Shown: positions 28,799-36,743 of the stretch, in pieces
How the letters are laid out: each line of letters opens with the position of its first letter
How positions within the stretch are numbered: the first letter of the stretch is position 1
DNA from: Opitutaceae bacterium
GTDB taxonomy: Bacteria > Verrucomicrobiota > Verrucomicrobiia > Opitutales > Opitutaceae
DNA length: 64,000 nucleotides
Direction of reading: 5' to 3'
Assembly: GCA_015075305.1 (NCBI GenBank)
Contig: JABTUS010000001.1
Span: 124,001-188,000, forward strand
Position numbers and translations under genes: made by a program
Notes under the pieces: generated by a model
The model's database searches: none
What the model was told of the DNA's origin: nothing
Seen by the model: only the letters and a program-made list of their open reading frames with translations

Positions 28799-29254
28799 AT
28801 GTCCCCCGCTGATCGCCATTTTATCCAGAAACTGGATACACCCCGTGAACCAAACGCCTGGACGGTGAACGAATGGCTGTGCCGCCCGGATCTGGTCGCC
28901 GCCGAAAAGCTGCTCCTGGTGCGCGCCAACATGGAGGGAATGTACTGCCACCCGTTCCACGTCCATCCCCACCGCGAGGAGATCATCTATGTCGTCAGCG
29001 GAAGGGCCGAGCAGTGGGTTGGACGGGAGCACCGCATCCTCGGTCCGGGTGAAATCGCGCACATTCCCCCGGGCACGGTGCATGCGACCTACAATCCCCA
29101 CGCCGAACCGCTCGTTTTTCTCGCGATCCTGTCACCCGCGCACCTGCCCGACGAGCTGAACACCGCGCCCGACCCTTGCGACGTCTCCTCGGAAGAACCC
29201 TGGCTCTCGCTGCGAAAAGGCCTGGGGCTGCCCGCCTGCAAGCTGCGCACCTGA
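28799..29254 (+). CDS. Single-domain cupin protein
   Basis: This 151-residue protein starts 17 bp after the TIM-barrel gene. The cupin core holds two metal-binding motifs: CHPFHVHPHREEIIYVVSG and GEIAHIPPGTVHATYN, which supply His and Glu ligands for a metal such as Fe, Mn or Zn. The family includes isomerases, dioxygenases and binding proteins, so the function is not fixed by sequence. Its place in the middle of the operon suggests an enzymatic or sensing step on the same substrate as its neighbours. Confidence 0.85.
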   Translation: MSPADRHFIQKLDTPREPNAWTVNEWLCRPDLVAAEKLLLVRANMEGMYCHPFHVHPHREEIIYVVSGRAEQWVGREHRILGPGEIAHIPPGTVHATYNPHAEPLVFLAILSPAHLPDELNTAPDPCDVSSEEPWLSLRKGLGLPACKLRT

Positions 29255-29288
29255 CCATCCTCCATCGATCTCCCGCACTCCCACACCC

Positions 29289-32200
29289 ATGGCCCGTTTC
29301 GTCTCCCTTCTTCTCGCATCCGTCCTCGCCTGCTCCGCCGTCATCGGATCCGCCGCAGAGTCACCCCTTCGCATCTTCATTCGTTCAGGACCCAAGACCC
29401 ACGGGCCTGGCGCGCACGACTACCCGCGCTTCCTCAGGGAGTGGGTGCCGCTTCTGAACGATCGTGGCGCGCGCGCAACGGGCGGCGACGCCTTTCCCAC
29501 CGCCTCGCAGCTTGCGGAAACCGATGTGCTGATCCTTCACGCCCAGGAGGCGGGCACAATAGCCGCCGCCGAGGACCGCGCCAATCTCGATCGATTCCTT
29601 GAACGCGGCGGCGGTCTTGTGGTGATCCATGCCGGCGTCGTCTCCAACGACCCCGACTGGTTCAAGTCCATCGTTGGAGGCTCCTGGCGCAACGGCACCA
29701 CCCGCTGGCTCGAAGGGCCGATGAACCTCTACTTCGTCGACCGCCACGGGCCGATCACGCGCGACGTCTCCAACTGGGAGATGGACGACGAGATCTACTA
29801 CGACCTCGAACTTTCTCCGGATGCGCATGTGCTCGCGACAGCCTACACCCCGAAGCCGGGAGCGAGCGACAACCCGAGGGTTCAACAGCGCGTCAGCGAG
29901 CTCACCGCGGGGGGCAAGAGGGTCAGCATCTACGACATCCAGCCGCAGATGTGGACCTACGAACGCAAACTCGAAGGCGGCGCAAAACCGTATCGGGCGT
30001 TCGTCTCCATTCCCGGACACTACTACGAGAATTTCAACCGCCCCAACTATCGCGCCATCCTCCTGCGCGGGATCGCCTGGGCCGGACAGCGCGCCAACGC
30101 TGACGAACTCTGCCATGCCGACGAACTCGGCGACGCCTTGCGCTACGTTGAAGGCGGTCCCACGCGTCCCGAAAAGGCGGCTTCAAAAATCGAGCTTCAT
30201 CCCGATTTCAACCTGTCCCTGGTGGCCTCCGAACCACTCATCGACAAGGTGATGAATCTCGAATGGGACGAGAAGGGCCGGCTCTGGGTGTGTGAAACGC
30301 CCGAGTACCCCAATGGCCGCCGCACCGTCAACACCGCCGTCTGGAAGGACAGCGGTTCCCTCCATCCCGGAAAAACCCAGCGGGACCCCGAGGACCGCAT
30401 TTCCATCCTCACGGACACCGATGGCGACGGTGTCATGGACAAGCGCCGGGTTTTCGCCGACAAACTGGAGCTCGTCACCAGCTTTGTCCTCCATCGCGAC
30501 GGCGTCATCGCGTCCGCCGCGCCTGACATCTGGTTTCTCGAGGACACCGACTACGATGGCGTGGCCGACCGCCGCACGCGCCTCTACACGGGCCTTGGCA
30601 CCTTCGATGCGCACGCCGTGCTCAACAATCTGCGCTGGGGGCTCGACGGATGGATCTACGCCACGCACGGCTACAGCCGGGGCGAGGTGAAGACCGGCGA
30701 CGGCAGCCGTTCATTCGGCTTTATCGGAAGCGGCGTCGTCAGATTCAAGCCCGATGGCACGGCGTTCGAGCAGGTCAGCAGTCGCAGCGGAAACTGCTGG
30801 GGACTCGCCGCCACCTGGGACGGCCAGATATTCTGGACCCAGCCCACGTCGGGCACGGTCCTCTTCCACACCGTCCTCCCGGAAAGGATCCTCGCCATGG
30901 GACGAGTGCCCGGAACGCAGTCCGCCAAGGGCATGATCATCGGACAGAAAACCTACCCGGCCATGGCCTGGCCCGAGCAGGCCTACGTGCAGATCGATCT
31001 CGTGGGCCAGTTCACCGCCGCCGCCGGGTGCGCGATCTACGAGGGCGGCGCCTGGCCCGACAAGTGGAACTACAGCTACTTCACCACGGAGCCGACGCTC
31101 AACATCGTTCACCACGAGTTCCTCACCCCCGACGGTGTCAGCTACTCCAGCGCCAAGGAGAAGGGTCGCGAGGAGACCGAGTTCATTCGCAGCACGGACC
31201 TCTGGTTCAGGCCGATCGACACGCGCATCGGTCCCGATGGCGCGCTGTACGTGATCGATTTCTACAATCAAGCGGTCATCCACAACGACACGCGCGGCCC
31301 CACCCACGGCCCCACCAACGCCGCCGTCCGCCCCGATCGCGACCACTATTTCTCGCGCATCTGGCGCATCCAGCACAAGCAGGCGCGGACCCTCTCCCGG
31401 CCCGTCCTCGATCGCAATGACGTCGCGGGCCTGATGAGCGTCATCCGGAACCACCCCAATTCACAGGTGAAGAAAACCGCGTGGCGCCTCGCGCAGGAAA
31501 CCCCCGCGGGAAGCTCCGCCATCGCCGCGCTGAACAAGCCCGTCGGCAGCCAGGCCGAAGCCGTTTATTCGAGCGCGCTCTCCGCCAGCACAAGTTCCGC
31601 CCGCAGGGAAATCCTTGCGGATTTTGTCCGCGCTTCGGACGCGTGGACTCAATCCGCGATCATCGCCGCGGCCACGCAGCACGCCGCGCCCTTCATCATC
31701 GATTGCTTCGCCGTCGCCAATCGCACTGGCCTGGACGTGCTGATCGCCGCCGTGGCACCCTCGCTGCGCGCTGATGAGATTGCGTCCGTCCTGAAGGCGG
31801 CCGCCGGCGCGGGCTCCTCCGATGCGCAGCCGCTGAGACTCGCGCTTCTGTCCGCCCTGGGGCAGTCTCCCAAACTCTCTCCCGAATCTAACCCAGCACT
31901 GCTCGCGAGCCTGCGGCATTTTCTCGAGGACGCCACCACCGCCGCCGCCGCGCTCCCGCTCGCCGCGCGTTGGGACACCAGGGGCGCGCTGGCAAAATCG
32001 CGCGACCGGGTGAGCGCCGCCTTGTTGAAGGCGCTCACAAACGCCGGCCAGTCGGACAAACAACGCTCCCAGGCTGCGGCAAGCCTGCTCTCAACGCCGC
32101 AGACCCAGCCCGGCGCGCTCTCGCGAATCCGCACGCTGCTCGAATCGGAGGCCGTTTCCGCACCGCTTCGCACGGGGCTCATTGATGCGTTGGGTTCCGT

Positions 32201-34310
32201 CCCCGGCGACTCCGCAGCCGCAACGCTCGTTGACGTCTATGCGAAGTCCCGTGCTCCCGAGGCCTTCGAGCAAATCCTGAAGCGTCCGGAATTTGCGATG
32301 GCTCTGCTCGCAGCAATGAAGTCGGGATCGGTTGATGCCAGCCTTCTTGGGCCCGGCAGCGTCGCGCGCCTGCGCCGGCATCCGAACTCCGAGGTCTCAA
32401 GGGATGCCACCCGTCTGCTCGCCACGCTGAGCCCTGAAATCAAGGAAAAGAACACCCTCATCGCCCGCCTCATTCCCGAGGTCGAGAAACCCGGTGATGC
32501 CGCCAAAGGTCGAGCGATTTTCACCGCCGCCTGCGCCGTCTGTCATGCTCACGGCGACATCGCCGGACGTTCCGTCGGCCCATCGCTCACCGGCATGGGC
32601 TCGCACGGTCCTGCCGAACTGCTCACCCACATCATAGACCCCAACCGAGAGGTTGATCCCAGTTACGCCCAGTGGGACATCACCACAAAGACGGGTGAGA
32701 CCTACGTCGGCGTGATCGTTTCGGAAAACTCCCGCTCCATCACGCTTCGCAATCAGGCAAGCGACCACGAAATCAACCGGGGCGACATCAGCCATCGCGA
32801 GAACACCCACCGGTCCCTGATGCCCGAGGGATTCGAGGGCATCGGCGCCGAGGGGCTGCGCGATCTCCTCGCCTACATCTGCGGCACCGACCAGGCCTTT
32901 CGCGTGCTCGACTTGCGCGGCGTGTACACCGCCGACACCCGGCGGGGCATGTTCAAGAGCGAGGATCAGGTGGACGACGGCGTCACGCTGTCGCGCTTCG
33001 GCAATGTATCCATCGAAGGCATACCGTTTGCCGTGATCGACCCCGGAAAATCACCCAGCGGACGCAACCTCATAGCGCTCAAGGGTGGCACGAGACGCGA
33101 CGACTTCTCGCAGCAGTATCCCCGTCGCGTGGAAATCCCCGTGGATGTCACGGCAGCGAGTCTCCACTTTCTCGGAGGAGTGGGTGGCAACGCATGGCCC
33201 GCCGGAGGCAGCGCCGCCCTCGGCATGCCGGTGCTGAAGGTCACGGTGAAATTCGCGGACGGCGGCGCGGAGGAGCACGTCCTCAGGAACGGTATCCATT
33301 TTTCGGATGCAGTTTCCAACGTCGACGTTCCCGGCAGCACGGACGCCGGCCCATTCACCCGCAGGGGACGGCTCCGCACCTTCGGCATCGGCCTCTCTAA
33401 ACCGACTCGGCTCAAGGCGATCGTGCTGGAGAGTTATGACAACAACGTCGTCCCCTGCACAGTCGCCATCACCGCCGGCGCAGAACCCATCAAGCCGGCG
33501 CCTCAACAGTCCGCCGCATCGCTCCGACCTGAGCTCGCGGCAGTGGAGGTATTGATTCCCTCCACCGCGACGTGGACCGCTGGTCCCAAGGAAGGATGGA
33601 AAGGGGACGCGCCACTGCCGCCACTGACGCCCGTGAATTGGGAGCCAGGCAAGACACGCGTCCTGCTGATTGGCGGAGGAAGCTCGCATGACTTCACACG
33701 TTTCTTTGACAAGGCCGACGGCGCCACGCTGCGCTCCGCCGGCTTCACCACCCATTACACGGAGGATCGCGATCAGGCTGCGGAAACGCTCGCCAACGCC
33801 GACGTCGCGGTGATCAGCGTCAACCGGCGTTTCTTCGATTCTCCGGCCTACCGGCAGGCGCTCTGGCAGTTTGCCGATGCGGGAAAGGGGATCGTCATGC
33901 TTCACCCCGGAACCTGGTACGGGTATCCGCAATGGCCCGAATTGAATGCACGAATAGTCGGCGGCGGAGCGCGCGGGCACGACAAGATCGCGGCCTTTGC
34001 CGTCAACTCAATCCTGCCTGCGCATCCCGTGCTGGATGCCGTGCCCGCCTCATTTTCAGTGGTGGACGAACTCTACTATTTCAACGCGGAGGCGGACAAG
34101 ATCCCCGCCGACACCGCGGCCATCACCGTCCTGGCGGAAACTTCGCCATCGGTGAAGTATGGACGCCCGCATCCCGCGGTCTGGATCACCACACACGATC
34201 ATGCGCGTATTGTCGGCATCACCCTCGGGCACGATCAGCGCACCCACGACCACCCGGCCTTCAAACAGCTTCTCATCAACGCCGTGCGCTGGGCCTCGCA
34301 GAAGCCCTGA
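29289..34310 (+). CDS. Giant multidomain PVC protein: ThuA, PVC dehydrogenase, HEAT-like repeats, cytochrome c, second ThuA
   Basis: This 1673-residue exported protein has a signal peptide of about 24 residues. A ThuA-like domain lies at about 26-265 (IFIRSGPKTHGPGAHDYPRF). The PVC-type membrane-bound dehydrogenase propeller covers about 300-690 (LHPDFNLSLVASEPLIDKVM, GRLWVCETPEYP). Helical HEAT-like repeats run at about 710-1060. A cytochrome c domain with CAVCH (Cys1082, Cys1085, His1086) continues to about 1195. A beta-sandwich follows (about 1205-1440), then a second ThuA-like domain (about 1455-1670, RVLLIGGGSSHDFTRFF). Such proteins are thought to oxidise sugars or polyols in the periplasm and pass electrons to heme. 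Two ThuA units in one chain are unusual. The downstream gene starts 16 bp later. Confidence 0.88.
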   Translation: MARFVSLLLASVLACSAVIGSAAESPLRIFIRSGPKTHGPGAHDYPRFLREWVPLLNDRGARATGGDAFPTASQLAETDVLILHAQEAGTIAAAEDRANLDRFLERGGGLVVIHAGVVSNDPDWFKSIVGGSWRNGTTRWLEGPMNLYFVDRHGPITRDVSNWEMDDEIYYDLELSPDAHVLATAYTPKPGASDNPRVQQRVSELTAGGKRVSIYDIQPQMWTYERKLEGGAKPYRAFVSIPGHYYENFNRPNYRAILLRGIAWAGQRANADELCHADELGDALRYVEGGPTRPEKAASKIELHPDFNLSLVASEPLIDKVMNLEWDEKGRLWVCETPEYPNGRRTVNTAVWKDSGSLHPGKTQRDPEDRISILTDTDGDGVMDKRRVFADKLELVTSFVLHRDGVIASAAPDIWFLEDTDYDGVADRRTRLYTGLGTFDAHAVLNNLRWGLDGWIYATHGYSRGEVKTGDGSRSFGFIGSGVVRFKPDGTAFEQVSSRSGNCWGLAATWDGQIFWTQPTSGTVLFHTVLPERILAMGRVPGTQSAKGMIIGQKTYPAMAWPEQAYVQIDLVGQFTAAAGCAIYEGGAWPDKWNYSYFTTEPTLNIVHHEFLTPDGVSYSSAKEKGREETEFIRSTDLWFRPIDTRIGPDGALYVIDFYNQAVIHNDTRGPTHGPTNAAVRPDRDHYFSRIWRIQHKQARTLSRPVLDRNDVAGLMSVIRNHPNSQVKKTAWRLAQETPAGSSAIAALNKPVGSQAEAVYSSALSASTSSARREILADFVRASDAWTQSAIIAAATQHAAPFIIDCFAVANRTGLDVLIAAVAPSLRADEIASVLKAAAGAGSSDAQPLRLALLSALGQSPKLSPESNPALLASLRHFLEDATTAAAALPLAARWDTRGALAKSRDRVSAALLKALTNAGQSDKQRSQAAASLLSTPQTQPGALSRIRTLLESEAVSAPLRTGLIDALGSVPGDSAAATLVDVYAKSRAPEAFEQILKRPEFAMALLAAMKSGSVDASLLGPGSVARLRRHPNSEVSRDATRLLATLSPEIKEKNTLIARLIPEVEKPGDAAKGRAIFTAACAVCHAHGDIAGRSVGPSLTGMGSHGPAELLTHIIDPNREVDPSYAQWDITTKTGETYVGVIVSENSRSITLRNQASDHEINRGDISHRENTHRSLMPEGFEGIGAEGLRDLLAYICGTDQAFRVLDLRGVYTADTRRGMFKSEDQVDDGVTLSRFGNVSIEGIPFAVIDPGKSPSGRNLIALKGGTRRDDFSQQYPRRVEIPVDVTAASLHFLGGVGGNAWPAGGSAALGMPVLKVTVKFADGGAEEHVLRNGIHFSDAVSNVDVPGSTDAGPFTRRGRLRTFGIGLSKPTRLKAIVLESYDNNVVPCTVAITAGAEPIKPAPQQSAASLRPELAAVEVLIPSTATWTAGPKEGWKGDAPLPPLTPVNWEPGKTRVLLIGGGSSHDFTRFFDKADGATLRSAGFTTHYTEDRDQAAETLANADVAVISVNRRFFDSPAYRQALWQFADAGKGIVMLHPGTWYGYPQWPELNARIVGGGARGHDKIAAFAVNSILPAHPVLDAVPASFSVVDELYYFNAEADKIPADTAAITVLAETSPSVKYGRPHPAVWITTHDHARIVGITLGHDQRTHDHPAFKQLLINAVRWASQKP

Positions 34311-34326
34311 CCCGTCCTCCTCCCCC

Positions 34327-35583
34327 ATGCCGACCATCGCCGTCCTAGGCACGTTCGACACAAAGGGCGCGGAACTCCGATTCCTTGCCGGCGAGATTCA
34401 GCGCCACGGCCACACGGTCCTGACGATCGACGTGGCGACACTTCAACATGACGGCCCGCCAACGGACTTCGGATGCGAAGCAGTCGCACCGAGATCAGGG
34501 GTCGCGGACTGGCGGACGGTGCTGGCGCGCAAGGATCGCGGCGTCTCCATCGCGCTCATGGCCGAAGGAGCCGCGCGCCTGCTCGCTGAACTCGCCGCCT
34601 CGGGAAGCATTCAGGGAGCCATCTCCATGGGGGGAGGCGGAGGCACCGCGATCGGAAGCGCCGCGATGCGGCCCCTGCCGTTTGGGTTTCCCAGAATCAT
34701 GGTGACCACGCTGGCGAGTGGAAACACCGCTCCCTATGTTGGCACCTCGGATCTCGTGCTCTTTCCGGCGATTGTCGACGTCGCCGGATTGAATCGCATC
34801 TCGCGCCTCACCTTTGAAAACGCCGCGGCAGCCATCTGCGGCATGGTCAGTGCGGCGGAGATCCGCCGCGGGGTGCCGCCCGAAGGGAAACCCCTTGTGG
34901 TCGCCAGCATGTTCGGCAACACCACCGCGTGCATCAACGAGGCGAAGAGCCTGATCGAGGCGGCCGGCTACGAGGTACTTGTCTTTCATGCAACAGGTAC
35001 CGGCGGCAGAAACATGGAGACGCTGATTGCATCGGGACTCGTGTCCGGTGTGCTGGATCTCACCACAACGGAATGGGCGGACGAGCTTGTCGGCGGCATC
35101 CTGTCCGCAGGCCCGACCCGCCTGGATGCCGCGGCGAAACTCGGCGTGCCGACCATCCTCGCCCCCGGCTGCCTCGACATGGTGAACTTCGGCGAACGCC
35201 AGACGGTTCCCCCGCGCTTTGCAGGCCGCCTGTTCTACCAGCACAACCCTCAGGTTACCCTGATGCGCACATCCGTCACCGAATCTGCGGAACTCGGCCG
35301 AATCCTGGCGACCAAGGCGAATGCTCACGGCGGACCGGTCACCCTCTTTTTTCCCAAACGAGGACTCAGCGCCATCGGCGAAGCCGGACAATCCTTCCAC
35401 GCCCCAGAAGCCGACGCCGCCCTTCTCGCAGCCATCCGCGAGCACCTCAACCCCGGCATTCCCCTCATCGAAATCGACGCCCCCATCAATGCCCCCACCT
35501 TCGCCCAAGCCTGCGCCCAATCGCTCCTCGATTCGATGACCAGAACCCAGCCCCACAAGTCTGCCCCCTCAACTTCAAAGTAG
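34327..35583 (+). CDS. Tm-1-like ATP-binding domain protein (UPF0261)
   Basis: The start at ATG 34327 (MPTIAVLGTFDTKGAELRFL) gives 418 residues. Typical UPF0261 features include AISMGGGGGTAIGSAAMRPL, LASGNTAPYVGTSDL, VVASMFGNTTACINEAKSLI and LAPGCLDMVNFGE. In tomato the homologous domain of Tm-1 binds ATP and blocks tobamovirus replication; in bacteria the natural role is unknown. In this operon it is the last gene, and the TIM-barrel half of plant Tm-1 is encoded at 27906. The Ser/Pro-rich tail (last 20 residues) is not part of the fold. The cytoplasmic location is inferred from the lack of a signal peptide. Confidence 0.9.
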   Translation: MPTIAVLGTFDTKGAELRFLAGEIQRHGHTVLTIDVATLQHDGPPTDFGCEAVAPRSGVADWRTVLARKDRGVSIALMAEGAARLLAELAASGSIQGAISMGGGGGTAIGSAAMRPLPFGFPRIMVTTLASGNTAPYVGTSDLVLFPAIVDVAGLNRISRLTFENAAAAICGMVSAAEIRRGVPPEGKPLVVASMFGNTTACINEAKSLIEAAGYEVLVFHATGTGGRNMETLIASGLVSGVLDLTTTEWADELVGGILSAGPTRLDAAAKLGVPTILAPGCLDMVNFGERQTVPPRFAGRLFYQHNPQVTLMRTSVTESAELGRILATKANAHGGPVTLFFPKRGLSAIGEAGQSFHAPEADAALLAAIREHLNPGIPLIEIDAPINAPTFAQACAQSLLDSMTRTQPHKSAPSTSK

Positions 35584-35740
35584 CTCATCCAACCAACCAC
35601 CATCGCCGGAAAAAAAGCCCCAGCCCGGCGCAACTCCCCCCACCGTGGCACCGCCATGGGTTCACGAGTCAACCCACATCCCGAGCCCTGAAAGGAAGTG
35701 CCCCCGCATCTCCCGATCAACCCGCCCGGACTCCCACGTG

Positions 35741-35760
35741 GCACGGGCGTCCCGCCCGCG
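35741..35760. repeat. REP-like palindrome
   Basis: CGGGCG and CGCCCG flank a TCC loop, giving a 6-bp GC stem of the REP type. A degenerate relative (GCACGGGCGTCCC) occurs near 36468. Short palindromes of this kind are typical partners of REP-associated tyrosine transposases, and a remnant of one lies at 36239. The rest of 35584-35860 shows no gene. Confidence 0.5.
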
Positions 35761-35859
35761 ATGTTTTCGACACCATCAAAACTCCCCTACCGCCAAATCA
35801 CACCGATCACGCGTCCATCGGACTCCGCACGCACGCTTGATCTGCTGCTGAAACGCGCT

Positions 35860-36054
35860 GTCGGAGAGGCAGTGCCGCCGACCAATTCTGGCGACGTAGG
35901 AGTAGATCGTGCGCTCAACACGCCCACGAGCCGCGCGTTCACCGACAAATTTGATTCGCAGCAAAGTCACTACCCCGCCAGATTGACCCTGCTGATGCCC
36001 CCGACCTTAGCTCAACTCCCCAGCCCCTCCCGCCGCTCCGCGGCTTCGTTCAAC
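35860..36054 (+). repeat. Dispersed structured repeat, copy 1 (diverged)
   Basis: This copy shares ATTTGATTCGCAGC and the end block CCGCTCCGCGGCTTCGTTCA with copies 2-5 downstream, in the same order and orientation. The left part has diverged, so its left edge is uncertain. The end block contains the hairpin GCCGC-TCC-GCGGC in the other copies; here the left arm begins CGCCGC. It lies about 690 bp left of the large ATPase gene, making it the left border of the accessory island. Confidence 0.7.
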
Positions 36055-36238
36055 GATCGAAGGAAGAGGAATCTCGAACAACATGGTCATCCCATCACGC
36101 CGCAATTGATGCCTCTCGGCGCTGCAGTCTATGCTTTGTTGTTTTGCTTGCTGACTTCATTCTACGCTGGCCGAATTGCTGATAAAGGAGGCAGTCCTTA
36201 CTGATTGTATGAACGAGCAAGAGACGGGAAGAAGGGGG

Positions 36239-36380
36239 ATGGCAAGAAAGACGAGGATGGCGTTAGGGGGGGCGTGTTATCATGTGGTTAGCTGGGTCAA
36301 CTCCCGTGGATGGATATTCAAGGAGGACGAAGCGAAGCAGTCGTTTGATGAGTGTCTGGCGGAGGCGGCGACCAGGTTCC
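36239..36380 (+). pseudogene. Remnant of REP-associated tyrosine transposase (RAYT, IS200-like)
   Basis: From ATG 36239 the frame reads MARKTRMALGGACYHVVSWV, then NSRGWIFKEDEAKQSFDECL and loses family character near 36380. This is the N-terminal start of a RAYT-type Y1 transposase; the HUH motif and catalytic Tyr are missing. Just upstream, at 36190-36207, GGCAGTCCTTACTGATTG matches the left end of the dispersed repeat. The gene is therefore broken and may be the source, or a victim, of the repeat family. Confidence 0.6.
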
Positions 36381-36743
36381 TCTTCTCCCATCGCACGTTG
36401 TGGTTTCCAGTCCCTTTGGTATTGACCTATGGACTGACCCTTTTGCCTTGCCCCCAGGACTCCGACGTTGCACGGGCGTCCCTCCCCGAGTTGAGCTCGG
36501 AGATCGACCGGAGCCAAAGCCCTCTTCACTGCCTATCGGTCCTGCTGCCTTGCGATGCGCAAAATGCACTTCCGACTCTCTTGCGCCGTCCACTGCCTGT
36601 AACCAGTTCCGCGCAGTGGGCCCGCATCCTGGAAGCTTGGTTTGTCGCGCGGACGTCCGCAGCCGCCTGATTACTCATGTTCCGCAATCAGCAAGGACTA
36701 GGATGCGGCGCGGTTCTATTTCGTTCGCAGCGCCCGGTTTAAA
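36381..36743. other. Gene-free region before the large ATPase gene
   Basis: An open frame crosses part of this stretch but continues the transposase remnant without any recognisable domain. It includes a degenerate copy of the short REP-like sequence near 36468. The promoter of the two-gene operon that starts at 36744 must lie here, though no clear -35/-10 pair or ribosome binding site was identified. Confidence 0.4.

Noticed and set aside
36381-36670. C-terminal continuation of the transposase frame
   Set aside because: After about 36380 the translation has no RAYT motif; the open frame is probably chance.
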